Assembly: GCF_021545785.1 (NCBI RefSeq)
Contig: NZ_CP079801.1
Location: 3,840,001-3,904,000 of the forward strand
Direction: 5' to 3'
Length of the DNA: 64,000 nt
DNA from: Halopseudomonas maritima
Lineage (GTDB): Bacteria; Pseudomonadota; Gammaproteobacteria; Pseudomonadales; Pseudomonadaceae
The notes under the pieces were generated by a model. It did not search any database. It saw only the letters and a list, made by a program, of their open reading frames with translations, and was not told where the DNA came from. Shown piece by piece: positions 17,661 through 26,940 of the stretch. The position numbers and the translations under genes were made by a program. Positions within the stretch are counted from its first letter, which is position 1. Every line of letters begins with the position of its first letter.

Positions 17661-18357
17661 GGCCTGATTGCCTGTTTATCGCTCCTACACACACCCAGTA
17701 CGCGCCTGCAACGCCCTGATGAATGTCAGCCATGAGCGCGCGTCAACGCTGCGTTATCGAGGGTCATCTATGACAAACGCGAACTGGGAGTGTGGACCGC
17801 ATACTGTGTCGCATGCGCGCGGTATGCCCTTGGAGAGCCTTGCCATAGGCGTTTGGCGACTGAAACCGGGTCTGCCAAACGCCTTTACGCCTGACCCACT
17901 GCTGGTGAGTGGATCAGGGTCTTCAAAGTGCCGGTGCTTGAACCAGACACTCAGTGTCCATGCATTGACATGCAAATCACACTGGTGCTGGCAGTGGCAA
18001 TAGACCTGACACCCGGTAGCAACCATGGTTGCACATCGGGGCCAGGACACCGAGACGATACAGGAACAGATCGGACAATAAGGCGCCGGGTTTGTAATTC
18101 CACAACAGCTCAATCTAGTGAGGCGCAACGTCGATCTGGATAAGGCTTTAGCGCAAACGGCAGTTACCGAAGAGCACGCTGCTCAACCGAAACACTGTTT
18201 AGCGCGGGCGTTGCCTTTCGGCACGCTCAAGAGAGATTACGAACTCGCAGTGGCCCTGGACCTAGCCTCTCTGTGCTTACCCGTGTGAACCGATATCAGC
18301 CTCCAGCCTCATGTCACCGTTGCGCATTCTTTCAGATCACCACAGGGAGTAACCACT
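17661..18357. other. Intergenic stretch with one hairpin, no supported gene
   Basis: About 700 bases between the lipoprotein and the next exported protein. Short open frames here lack ribosome sites and family resemblance. The only clear structure is a perfect ten-base inverted repeat, GGCGTTTGGC (17848-17857) and GCCAAACGCC (17874-17883), followed by TTTACG, which may be a weak terminator for the upstream pair. Confidence 0.5.
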
Positions 18358-19032
18358 ATGCACGCGATCACTCGCCTCGCTGCCGCAGCCGCCCTCCTCG
18401 CCGCCGGCAGTTGTCTGGCCACCGAACCAACCCTGCCGCAGTTGGGGCTGCAGACCAGCAGCAGTCTGCTAGTTTTGCACGGCGAGCGGCTTGGCAACCT
18501 TAACCAAGACGACTTTCATCGGCAGCGCAACGCGTTACAGCGACACTGGCGCCAACAGAGGCAATCGTCGCCCGAAGAAAACCAGGGCATGCAGCAGTTG
18601 CTGAGTATGATGGAGTTAGCCAATCGCCAGCTTCGGCATCAGCAATACATCGAACTGGAAACGTCTGAACAGATAAGTCAGCAGTTGTATCAACTGCTTG
18701 CGTTATGGCAGGCCGATGCTGTCAGTGAGCCGATCGTCCAGGCGCGGCTGGCACTGCTGGAGCTGAACCATCGCTATCTGTACCGCAGTTATGTCGGTAT
18801 GCCCAACCCGGATCACCCGCCGCAGCCCAGCTATTTCACTGCCCCAACTGACCAGCTGCTGGCCCAAATAGACCAGGTAGTGACAAGCGGCGACTACACC
18901 AGTGCCACCCACGCACGCTGGCAACTGTTGCGCCGAATGTTCACCACGTTGAACGACAGCTGGGCACAAAAGGCGATGGCGCCAGTGGTGGTCAACGCCA
19001 ATACCCAGACCCTGCTGCAGGACTTGCAGTAA
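18358..19032 (+). CDS. Predicted periplasmic protein of unknown function
   Basis: A 224-residue protein with AGGGAG before the ATG. Residues 1-21 form a signal peptide (leucine/alanine-rich, ending CLA). The rest is strongly helical and glutamine-rich (HQQYIELETSEQISQQLYQLLALWQ), suggesting a helical bundle or coiled coil. No family is recognised. It stands alone on the plus strand, converging on the DUF1329 gene. Confidence 0.65.
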   Translation: MHAITRLAAAAALLAAGSCLATEPTLPQLGLQTSSSLLVLHGERLGNLNQDDFHRQRNALQRHWRQQRQSSPEENQGMQQLLSMMELANRQLRHQQYIELETSEQISQQLYQLLALWQADAVSEPIVQARLALLELNHRYLYRSYVGMPNPDHPPQPSYFTAPTDQLLAQIDQVVTSGDYTSATHARWQLLRRMFTTLNDSWAQKAMAPVVVNANTQTLLQDLQ

Positions 19033-19036
19033 CAGC

Positions 19037-19107
19037 AAAAAAAGCCCCTGCAAGCAGGGGCAAATGCGTCAGTCGGTTTACCGGCGAGACCCCGGCTGTA
19101 GCCGGGG
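19037..19107 (-). terminator. Two hairpins between converging genes
   Basis: GCCCCTGC/GCAGGGGC (19044-19061, two-base loop) is followed on the minus strand by a T run (19043 down to 19037), a good terminator for the DUF1329/DUF1302 unit. A second stem, CCCCGGCT/AGCCGGGG (19090-19107), precedes it. Confidence 0.8.
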
Positions 19108-19117
19108 CTTTGACCGA

Positions 19118-20491
19118 TCAGCGGCCGCGGGCACGCAGCATGTCGGGGGTAAAGAAGTTGGGCTCCAGGTCACCCTTGTTGATTACCGGCCCCTTCTCGC
19201 GCTCCTGGGTCAGGGTGTAACCCACATACTGACCGCTGGACAAATCGTGGTAGAAGGAGGCGCCCGCCTGCCACGCACTCATGTCCGGATGGTAGTAGTA
19301 GTTGACAAACGAATGCTTCCACAGGTTGCCGCGGTTGTCGTAGAAGTCGGCAATCACCGCGTGCCAGGTGTCCTCGTCCAGATACATAAGGCGATCGCGG
19401 TAGAGGTGACGACTGTTCTCCTTCAGTGCGGCCTTAATCACCCAGACCCGGCGCAGCTCGTAACGAATGTACTCGGGGTTGGCGTGATTTGGGGTCAACA
19501 GGTCATCGTATTTGACATCGGCACTGTTGACGCCAAAGGCGTTAGCGGGAATGTAGATCTCCTTCTTGCCGACCAGCTCCCAGTTATAACGCTCGGGCGA
19601 GCCATTAAACAGACGGTCCGAGTCGATGGTCATGGCACCGTTGGAACCACCCAGCGGCTGGTCAAAACCGTAGCCGGGAGCCAGGCGTACACGGCGGGTA
19701 CCAGTGTTGTACGTCCAGGCTACGCGTGGCGCAGACTCATAATTGTAGGGCTCGTGGTTAACCGAGGTATTGCCACGTTCGCGCAGCGGCAGCAGCACCT
19801 CGGTCATGCAGTAGGAAGACACCCCGTCTTCGGTACGCGGCTCGCCGGTCGGACTGCTCGCCGGAGAGAGGCAGACGCCATTGACGCGCCCCCAACCAAT
19901 CTCACCGCTGCGCTGAACCGACGCCAGGTCGCGGATCTCGGTCTGGGTCCAAGCGCGATAGGGCAACTGATGGTTCCACAGTACTTCCATGGCGTTGTTG
20001 GGGATCGGGAAAGGATTATGACCCAAACCGCTGTAACCCATGCCGTCGTCCACGATCTCCGCATTCAGCGCGTTCCACTTGGCACGCTCGCAGACATGCT
20101 GCGGATAGGCAAAATCCCGGTGCGAGGGGTAGATGTTCATCTTGAATGTATCGGGGTACTGCTCAAACATCGCCAGCTGGCCGGCCGTCAGCTGCTCGGC
20201 ATGCTGTTGGGCGTTAGCCGCGGTAATCACCAGCACCGGCTCCTCATCAGCGTAAGGGTCAACCGGATGCGAGCCACTGTGCGACTGCAAATTCCAGCCG
20301 GGCACCTCGCCCACGTACTTGCCGGTAAAGGCCGGAATAGTACCGGCAGCGTTGCCGGCTACCTCGGCACCGACACAAGTCAGGTCCTGCCCCAGACGCG
20401 CGGCATCTTCAGGGCTGACCTTGGCGTGAACAGCGCCGCTGGCCAGGCCGACGGCAACGGCGATTGACATAATTGCACTGTGTTTCAACAT
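19118..20491 (-). CDS. DUF1329 exported protein (copy 1)
   Basis: A 457-residue DUF1329 protein. It has an N-terminal signal peptide (residues 1-23, ending VHA), then the family hallmarks SHPVDPYADEEPVLVITAAN, PRVAWTYNTGTRRVRLAPGYG, RYELRRVWVIKA and a DEDTWHAVIADFYD block. DUF1329 proteins have a LolA/LolB-like fold and are nearly always next to a DUF1302 outer-membrane protein; they are thought to help uptake or envelope handling of hydrophobic substrates. The DUF1302 gene lies 62 bases upstream. A paralogue is at 55874. Confidence 0.88.
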   Translation of the reverse strand: MLKHSAIMSIAVAVGLASGAVHAKVSPEDAARLGQDLTCVGAEVAGNAAGTIPAFTGKYVGEVPGWNLQSHSGSHPVDPYADEEPVLVITAANAQQHAEQLTAGQLAMFEQYPDTFKMNIYPSHRDFAYPQHVCERAKWNALNAEIVDDGMGYSGLGHNPFPIPNNAMEVLWNHQLPYRAWTQTEIRDLASVQRSGEIGWGRVNGVCLSPASSPTGEPRTEDGVSSYCMTEVLLPLRERGNTSVNHEPYNYESAPRVAWTYNTGTRRVRLAPGYGFDQPLGGSNGAMTIDSDRLFNGSPERYNWELVGKKEIYIPANAFGVNSADVKYDDLLTPNHANPEYIRYELRRVWVIKAALKENSRHLYRDRLMYLDEDTWHAVIADFYDNRGNLWKHSFVNYYYHPDMSAWQAGASFYHDLSSGQYVGYTLTQEREKGPVINKGDLEPNFFTPDMLRARGR

Positions 20492-20553
20492 TGTTTTTAT
20501 CTCCAGTGTGAAAGCGGCCTGGCGTACCTGCGCAAGCCGCTCAAGAAAGCGGA

Positions 20554-22182
20554 TCAGAATGAGTACTTCGCCGAGAAGGTAATGTTGTCGCGGTCTGTCA
20601 GCGTGCGGTTGGCACGCAGACTGGCCGAGCTCAGATAGTTGGTGTAGGTGGTATTGAACTCCAGGTTGCCCAGGCGCTTGAAGGTGGCACCAATACCCAG
20701 CCGCTTGTCGTGCTGACCGGCACTGATGCTGCCCTGCAGCGGCGTACGACCATCAACCACATGGGCGAAGCTGACCGGGACGGTCAGGTCCCAGCCGGCA
20801 AACACACCCGGGTAGCTGAGGTTGACCTGCAGGGTGTATGCCGTCGAGCTGTCGGTTTGCCACGCATTGCCCTGGTCGTAGGTAAAGTCAGTGCTGCCGT
20901 ATACCGGGTGAGCATCCGCATCGTTAGCGCGCACGTGCACGATTTCGCCCAGAATAGTGGTGGAATCAGCCCAGGGCGCAGCACCTAAGGCGCGAATGAA
21001 AGACAACTGGAACTGCTGGCCCTTGCCGCGCGTTGCAGACGGACCCGCCGGCGTCATGACGTTGATCGGCGCCCCGTCACGGTAGCTCCACTCACCGCCA
21101 ACCTGTGTATCCCCCCAAAGAGTCGAGAAGCTGATACCGGTGAGCTTGATGTCTTCGAAGTAGTCAACCTCGTAGGTCGTTGGCAGCTGCGGGCTGATCG
21201 GGTTCAACCCGAAGCCACCGAGGGTGACACCCGAGGGGTTGCGATCGTGATAACGCACATGGAACAGGCCGAACTCCCACGTCAGACTCGGGCGATACAT
21301 GACCCGTACACCCCATTGACCGCTGTCACGTGGTTTGTTGGTCCCTACATAGTCAGCCTGCTGGTAAAAGCCCGGTGCCAGTTGCAGCAGCAGACTCTCG
21401 CGGCCAGGGCCAGTTACATCGGAGGTCGACAGGTAAGAGCCAACCGGGCTCAAATCATTGCCAGCCCATTCGTACTGGTAATAGGCAGCCAGGCCGAGAT
21501 CGGGGGTGATTTCCCAATTGGCCGACACTTGCCCCAGCGGCAGAAGAATTTCCTTGGTTTCCACACCGGGCTGTCCGGCCTTGACCACGTCTACGGCAGA
21601 CTGCACGCCATTGACGCCCGGATAGAACAGGCCTTCACCCCAGGCGACCATGTGCTCGCCGGCACGGATAGACAGGCGCTGGTTGGCAGGTAAATCAAAG
21701 TTGCCGTACACATACGCGTCGAGGATGCGACCGTAGCCGCCGGACCAGCGTTTGGTATCGCTGGTGAATTCGTCATGGCTACCGGCCTTGTTGACCGTGG
21801 CCGGCGAGTTATTGTCGTTGCTGCGATGGTAAACATCATCGTAGAACGCGCTAGCACGCAGCACCGCACCAAAGTCGCCGTGGGTAAGAATCATCTCGGC
21901 CAGGGCGCCTACCCGGTTGCTGGTCAGCGCGTGCTTGTCAAAGTTGCGGTTACCGTCGTCACCATTGATGTTGGAAAGCAGCTCCGAGTCCTGGTCGCTC
22001 AAGCGCATGCCCAGGCCATAACTGGTGGTCAGCGACCAGTTAAGGGTGGTGTCGCTACCCAGGGCAATGGGCTCACCGGCCAGCGCATGCGAGCAGGAAG
22101 TGGCGGCTACGGATGCCGCCAGCGTGGCCAGCACAAAGCGGCTGGTAACCTGCGGCATACACTTTTTGTTGTTGTTTTGCAT
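20554..22182 (-). CDS. DUF1302 outer-membrane beta-barrel protein (copy 1)
   Basis: A 542-residue protein with AAGGAG upstream, an N-terminal signal peptide ending near HALA (about 35), and a terminal phenylalanine (SAKYSF) after alternating hydrophobic strands, the hallmark of outer-membrane barrels. DUF1302 motifs include NRNFDKHALTSNRVG, RASAFYDDVY, AGEHMVAWGEGLF and YFEDIKLTGISFSTLWGDTQVGGE. The family is linked to uptake of hydrophobic compounds such as sterols. It should form an operon with the DUF1329 gene. A second copy is at 57255. No shared palindrome precedes it. Confidence 0.88.
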   Translation of the reverse strand: MQNNNKKCMPQVTSRFVLATLAASVAATSCSHALAGEPIALGSDTTLNWSLTTSYGLGMRLSDQDSELLSNINGDDGNRNFDKHALTSNRVGALAEMILTHGDFGAVLRASAFYDDVYHRSNDNNSPATVNKAGSHDEFTSDTKRWSGGYGRILDAYVYGNFDLPANQRLSIRAGEHMVAWGEGLFYPGVNGVQSAVDVVKAGQPGVETKEILLPLGQVSANWEITPDLGLAAYYQYEWAGNDLSPVGSYLSTSDVTGPGRESLLLQLAPGFYQQADYVGTNKPRDSGQWGVRVMYRPSLTWEFGLFHVRYHDRNPSGVTLGGFGLNPISPQLPTTYEVDYFEDIKLTGISFSTLWGDTQVGGEWSYRDGAPINVMTPAGPSATRGKGQQFQLSFIRALGAAPWADSTTILGEIVHVRANDADAHPVYGSTDFTYDQGNAWQTDSSTAYTLQVNLSYPGVFAGWDLTVPVSFAHVVDGRTPLQGSISAGQHDKRLGIGATFKRLGNLEFNTTYTNYLSSASLRANRTLTDRDNITFSAKYSF

Positions 22183-22227
22183 GACTGCTCCTTGGTATTT
22201 CAGGCCGTTGTGGCCCAGATGGTTGGG

Positions 22228-23319
22228 TTACAGATGAATGTCTTCGGGCAAGCCCTTTGGCTGTACAACGCCCTGCACCAGGCAGTAGCGCCAGACCGAT
22301 TCGCAGAGCTCGCGCCGTACAGCGCCCTCTTCCATGAGGTAATTCAGGTGGGCCAGGGTTTCGCCCATGGCCATGAGGTGGTCGAAACCGTTGCGTACCC
22401 GCGGGAACAGCAGCGCCCGCGCCTGCTCTGCGCTCAGCGGCTGCACCAATGCGCTACGCAAATGCTCAAGATGTTTGTCGTGGTGTTGACGAAGCTGACG
22501 CAAACGCAGGTGCAGCCCACGAAAGGGGCGCTCGTGGGCTGGCAGCACCAGCACCGAGTCGGGCAACTGTTGCAAGCGACGCAAGGACGCAAACCAGTCG
22601 CCCAGCGGGTTGGCGTCAGGCTCGGTGACAGTGATGCAGATGCTGGAGGTAATGCGTGGTAGCACCTGATCGCCTGAGATCAGCAACTGATCCTCTTCGC
22701 AGTAAAGGCAGGCATGCTCAGGCGAGTGCCCGGCACCAATCACTACCTGCCAGCGCCGCGTACCAATGCGAAGCATCTGGCCTTCGCGCAGACGGCGATA
22801 ACCCTGAGGCATATCAACCTGGTAGACCGACTTGCCCAGCGCCGCCAGCATGCCGTTTATGTCTGACTCAGCAACGCCGGCACGCCGATAGAACTGCAGA
22901 AACGCCCAGTTTGGACCGTCATTGTCCGGCCCCTGGATACCCAGCGAATGGAATTCGCCAAAGGTCATGTATGTGGGGCACTGAAAGCGCTCACTCAACC
23001 AGCCGAGCAGGCCAGAATGGTCATAGTGAGCGTGGGTAACGATCACTGCCAGAATGGGTTGGCCGGCGAACAGCTCGACAAACACATGCTCCCATGCAGC
23101 CCGGCCGGCATCGGTTGCCATCCCAGTATCAACCACCACCCATCCATGCTCGTGGCGCAGCAGGTAAAGGTTGATATGGTCCAGCGCGAACGGCAGCGGC
23201 ATACGCAGCCAGTAGACGCCTTCGACCACTTCACGCACCTGCCCCTTGTCCTGGGCAGTTGTCCAGGGAAAGGACAGCGTCAGCGTAGCCGTGCTCGACT
23301 TAAGAGCCTGCTCGCTCAC
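22228..23319 (-). CDS. Metallo-beta-lactamase-fold hydrolase
   Basis: A 363-residue MBL-fold protein with the zinc motif T-H96-A-H98-Y-D100-H101, then GAGHSPEH and SGDQVLP supplying the third His and bridging Asp, and LPAHERPF. A helical C-terminal extension (about 260-363) resembles thioesterase/glyoxalase-II-like members. Its ATG overlaps the CoA-ligase stop by four bases, so the two are translated together; hydrolysis of a CoA thioester or lactone made in this operon is plausible but unproven. It is the last gene of the unit starting at 28460. Confidence 0.78.
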   Translation of the reverse strand: MSEQALKSSTATLTLSFPWTTAQDKGQVREVVEGVYWLRMPLPFALDHINLYLLRHEHGWVVVDTGMATDAGRAAWEHVFVELFAGQPILAVIVTHAHYDHSGLLGWLSERFQCPTYMTFGEFHSLGIQGPDNDGPNWAFLQFYRRAGVAESDINGMLAALGKSVYQVDMPQGYRRLREGQMLRIGTRRWQVVIGAGHSPEHACLYCEEDQLLISGDQVLPRITSSICITVTEPDANPLGDWFASLRRLQQLPDSVLVLPAHERPFRGLHLRLRQLRQHHDKHLEHLRSALVQPLSAEQARALLFPRVRNGFDHLMAMGETLAHLNYLMEEGAVRRELCESVWRYCLVQGVVQPKGLPEDIHL

Positions 23320-25175
23320 GCGACGTCTCCCTGATAAGCCGGCAAGCCGTTACGCGCCAGTACCTCGTCATTCAACAGCTGATAGCTGCCGCTCTGGCTG
23401 TCGCGCACGTACAGCGGATCACTAACCAGCGCGGGACTGTAGCCCTGGCGCTGCAGGTCAACCTTGCGCAGCTTGAAGGTCGAGGTCATGTCAGCCATCG
23501 CTGAGACCCGCACGAACATGGGTACCGCGTAATGCGGTACACGCTCGACGGCAAAGCGATGAAATGCATCCGGATCGAAGCTCTGGCCTGGCTGCATAAG
23601 CACCGCCGCCATGCCCGCGCGGCCTTCGTGGTGTGGTACCAGCACGCCGTAGATATTGATCAATTCCATGCCCGGGAAGTCGCCCAGCGCATCGGCCACT
23701 TCCAGGGTGGATACGTTCTCGCTTTTCCAGCGGAAAGTGTCGCCAATGCGATCGACGAAATAGCAGTAACCGTCCTCGTCGTAGCGCAGCAAATCACCTG
23801 AACTCCACCAGGCATCACCTTCGGCAAAGACGTTTCGCAGAATTTTCTTCTCGGTGGCCTCGGCGCTGGTATAGCCCTCAAAACGGCCGGCACCGATCTC
23901 CGGATGGTTGACGATAAAACCAACTGCCTCGCCTATCTCGCCCGGCTGGCAATGCACATAACGGCCTTGCTCGTCGCGCACGTGGGTTTGAGTTTCGGTA
24001 TCAAACTTGAGTAGACGCAGGTTGGTCTTGTCCCAGAACGGTACCCGGCCGCAGGAGCCAACGCGGTTGTCGACGTTCAGCGTGGCCGCATTGGCCTCGG
24101 TAGCGCCCCAGCCCTCAAAGATGTCGAGCTCACCAAAGCGCGCTACCCAGCGTTGCCATACGTCTCGGCTGAGGCCGGCACCTAGCATGCAGCGCAGGCT
24201 GTGCTCGCGATCATTCGGCTGTTCGGGCTTGTTCAGCAGGTAGCGGCAGATCTCACCGATGTACTGAAACACGGTCACCTGATAGCGGCGGATGTCGCCC
24301 CAGAACTCGCTGGCGCTGAACTTGCGACGGAACACGATGGCCGAGCCCGACACCAGCGCAGTAGAGGTGATTGAGGTGGCTGCCGCGCCGTGATACAGCG
24401 GCAGGCAGCAATAGAAAGCATCCTCCGGCGTAGTTTGCAGCGTTACCTTCATAACATCGCCGGAGGTCATCCAGCGCATGTAGCTGTAGCGCGCCGCCTT
24501 CGGCAGCCCAGTGGTGCCGGAGGTGAAGATGTAAAGCATGTCATCTTCCGCTTTTAGTTCGGCGCGCAGGCTACGCGGCGGCCGGCTGCTGACAGCGGCC
24601 TTCACCGCGGGGCCAAAGCTGCTGTCCAGATGGGCCGGCAACGGCTGACCGTGCGGTTTTTCGCTGTCCTGCACTAGCCAGCAGGCGTGCGCCGCGGTTT
24701 CCGGCGTCTCCGCGAACACCTTCAGACATTCCTCACCTATCACCACGGCCTTGGCGTTGGTGCTCTCCACGGCGTGCAGCAGCGGCTTGCCCGTCAGGTG
24801 ATAGTTGATAAAGGCGGTGGTTACGCCCAGTTTGGCCATGCCAAACCAGCAGAAGAAGAAATCGGGGCGGTTTTCCATTGCCAGTGCGCAGACGTCTCCG
24901 GCGCGCAGGCCACGGGCGTGCATTTCATTGGCGTAACGATTGATCTCAGCATCAGCCTCGGCGTAGCTGAAACGCTGCTCGCCGTAGACCAGAAACGGCC
25001 GCTCGGGATAACGATCAACCTGCGCCTCAATGCGATCAGCCAAGGTGTAATGGTCCGCCGGCTTGATCTGGCCAGCTGCCACGGAGCGCTGATCCAACTT
25101 GGCCTGCGTAGCCTCTCGACTGGGCAGCTCTACGGCCGCGTCATGTGGTTGTGTTGCCGTAGCCTGACTGCTCAT
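23316..25175 (-). CDS. FATP-type acyl-CoA synthetase (steroid acid or very-long-chain)
   Basis: A 619-residue adenylate-forming enzyme. AMP-binding motifs are YIFTSGTTGLPKAARYS, EGWGATEANA and the hinge DRIGDTFRWKSENVST, which places it in the FATP/very-long-chain branch. It would activate a carboxylate to its CoA ester; in this cluster a bile-acid side-chain carboxylate is the natural candidate. Four-base overlaps with the flavoenzyme upstream and the hydrolase downstream show coupled translation. The FATP-like 'FRWKSENVST' segment distinguishes it from the ligases at 34100 and 59039. Confidence 0.82.
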   Translation of the reverse strand: MSSQATATQPHDAAVELPSREATQAKLDQRSVAAGQIKPADHYTLADRIEAQVDRYPERPFLVYGEQRFSYAEADAEINRYANEMHARGLRAGDVCALAMENRPDFFFCWFGMAKLGVTTAFINYHLTGKPLLHAVESTNAKAVVIGEECLKVFAETPETAAHACWLVQDSEKPHGQPLPAHLDSSFGPAVKAAVSSRPPRSLRAELKAEDDMLYIFTSGTTGLPKAARYSYMRWMTSGDVMKVTLQTTPEDAFYCCLPLYHGAAATSITSTALVSGSAIVFRRKFSASEFWGDIRRYQVTVFQYIGEICRYLLNKPEQPNDREHSLRCMLGAGLSRDVWQRWVARFGELDIFEGWGATEANAATLNVDNRVGSCGRVPFWDKTNLRLLKFDTETQTHVRDEQGRYVHCQPGEIGEAVGFIVNHPEIGAGRFEGYTSAEATEKKILRNVFAEGDAWWSSGDLLRYDEDGYCYFVDRIGDTFRWKSENVSTLEVADALGDFPGMELINIYGVLVPHHEGRAGMAAVLMQPGQSFDPDAFHRFAVERVPHYAVPMFVRVSAMADMTSTFKLRKVDLQRQGYSPALVSDPLYVRDSQSGSYQLLNDEVLARNGLPAYQGDVA

Positions 25176-26251
25176 GCCATTTCCTCCAGCAGTGACGGGT
25201 AATCGGTGTAGCCCTGCGGCCCAGGTGAATAGAGGGTTTTGCGGTCGAACTCGGCCAGCGTGGCACCACCAGCAATGCGCTCGACCAGGTCTGGATTGGC
25301 GATGTAGTGACGGGCGAAGGACACAGCGTCGGCCTGGCCGCTAGCGACCATGTCGGCGGCGCTGTCTGGCTCGAACCCATCATTGACGATCAAGGCACCA
25401 TCGAACTCGGCGCGGGCTTGGCTGAACGCATCGATACGACTGCTGTGCGCGCGCATGATGTGGAGGTAGGCGAGATTCAGGCCGCGCAGGCTGCGCAGCA
25501 ATGCACTGTAGGTTGCAGCCGGGTCGCTATCCGCGATGTCGTTAAAGCGATTGGCCGGACAGAAGCGGATGCCCACGCGCTCGGCACCAATTGCCTCACT
25601 CATCGCCAGCAGTACCTCGCGCGCAAAGCGCACGCGGTTGTCAGCGCTTCCGCCGTATTCATCGTCACGCTGATTGGCGTTTTCAGACATGAACTGCATT
25701 GGCAGATAACCGCTAGTGCAATGCAACTCGACGCCATCAAACCCGGCAGCGCGAGCGTTCAGCGCGGCTTGGCGGTAATCAGCGATGGTGCGGGCGATAT
25801 CTTCCCTGCTCATGGCTTCGGGTGCCTCGGTCGGCGCCATACCCGCCACATCGGTAAACAGCTCGGTCTGCGCCGGGACCGCCGAGGGGCCGAGCGTGCG
25901 GCTGCCTGCCGGTTTGTTGTGACGACTGGCAACCCGACCGCAGTGCATCAGTTGCACCACAATCTGACCGCCACGCGCATGCACCGCATCGGTAACCTGG
26001 CGCCAGGCGGCAATCTGCTCGGCACTGTAGATCGCCGGTGTGCGGCAATAACCCAAGCCATCGGCCGAGGGTGAGGTTCCTTCCGCCACGATCAGCCCGG
26101 CGCTCGCGCGCTGGGCATAGTAATCGACCATCTCGGAGGTGGGCACGGCAGCGGCATCGGCGCGGCTACGGGTCATCGGCGCCATGACAATGCGGTTGCG
26201 CAAACGCAGGGCACCAAACTCGGCGGCTTTTAGCAAAGAGGCTGTGGTCAT
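25172..26251 (-). CDS. Old-yellow-enzyme-family flavin reductase with altered active-site pair
   Basis: A 359-residue OYE/NemA-like FMN enzyme: RNRIVMAPMTRSRA (19-32), GGQIVVQLMHCGR (94-106), DDEYGGSADNR and a C-terminal phosphate-binding region. The substrate anion-binding pair, usually H-x-x-N or H-x-x-H, reads H177-C-T-S180 here. This may change substrate orientation or chemistry. Family members reduce alkenes conjugated to carbonyls; a delta-4 or delta-6 3-ketosteroid is a plausible substrate. Overlaps the ligase gene by four bases. Confidence 0.82.
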   Translation of the reverse strand: MTTASLLKAAEFGALRLRNRIVMAPMTRSRADAAAVPTSEMVDYYAQRASAGLIVAEGTSPSADGLGYCRTPAIYSAEQIAAWRQVTDAVHARGGQIVVQLMHCGRVASRHNKPAGSRTLGPSAVPAQTELFTDVAGMAPTEAPEAMSREDIARTIADYRQAALNARAAGFDGVELHCTSGYLPMQFMSENANQRDDEYGGSADNRVRFAREVLLAMSEAIGAERVGIRFCPANRFNDIADSDPAATYSALLRSLRGLNLAYLHIMRAHSSRIDAFSQARAEFDGALIVNDGFEPDSAADMVASGQADAVSFARHYIANPDLVERIAGGATLAEFDRKTLYSPGPQGYTDYPSLLEEMA

Positions 26252-26260
26252 ATCGCCCCC

Positions 26261-26890
26261 TTAGCGCACACGGATCTTCGGCGCCGGGGTGTCACCCCGC
26301 ATGCGCTGAAGAAACTGATCAAGGGGGGCCGGTTCGGCGACCTGGGGCAACTGATCACGCCCAGGGCTAGCGCTCCAGAAGCCCTTCCAGGACGGAAACA
26401 GGTCGTGAAAGGTGCCGTGATAGGGCTCGCGGCCAGGCCAGCGCATCTTCATGTCGCCAATCGGCGGCTTGTTCAGGTCGGTAGCGTACCAGTAGCACGG
26501 CAGGCGACGACGGAAGTACCAGCTACCGTCCACGCGCTGATAATCATCCCAGTAGAGCATTTGCATGATGACCCATTCGGCACCAGTCTCGTGCTCGTTC
26601 TTCGAATACACCACGCCGATGGCATTGTCGGCATCAGTGAACTCGATAATGTGCTGACCAATATGGTGTGAGGTGCCGGTGAACTGGTGGCGCAGGGTGT
26701 CGTCCACCCACGCCTTGAGATGTTCACGGCCAACCTTGTCACGGCCGACGCGGATATCCGGGGCGAACAGCCCGACGTGGGCGTCCAGGTCGCGCATATC
26801 CAGCGACAGTGCGTACTTACCAACCAGTTGACGGATCTGCTCGGTGGATTCGAGCCGATCCAGACGCTGGGCGAGAGTCTGTTGATCCAT
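26261..26890 (-). CDS. SnoaL/NTF2-fold protein, BaiE-like candidate steroid dehydratase
   Basis: A 209-residue NTF2-like protein. Its N-terminus (LDRLESTEQIRQLVGKYALSL) resembles BaiE, the bile acid 7-alpha-dehydratase. Residues aligning with those I recall as catalytic in BaiE (Tyr30, Asp35, His83) are kept: Y26, D31 (Y-x4-D spacing) and H76. A C-terminal extension of about 60 residues is not in BaiE. Hsh2 of Sphingobium Chol11 is another SnoaL-type bile acid dehydratase. Dehydration of a 7-hydroxysteroid is inference. It lies between an OYE-like reductase and an SDR. Confidence 0.7.
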   Translation of the reverse strand: MDQQTLAQRLDRLESTEQIRQLVGKYALSLDMRDLDAHVGLFAPDIRVGRDKVGREHLKAWVDDTLRHQFTGTSHHIGQHIIEFTDADNAIGVVYSKNEHETGAEWVIMQMLYWDDYQRVDGSWYFRRRLPCYWYATDLNKPPIGDMKMRWPGREPYHGTFHDLFPSWKGFWSASPGRDQLPQVAEPAPLDQFLQRMRGDTPAPKIRVR

Positions 26891-26940
26891 GCTGCTGCCT
26901 CTACTTCAGGCCGGTGCGGGCCGCGTGACCCGCGCCGTGA

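Noticed and set aside
17668..18003. A 111-codon frame after the lipoprotein gene
   Set aside because: No ribosome site, no recognisable protein features, and overlapping frames on the other strand are equally long; treated as non-coding.
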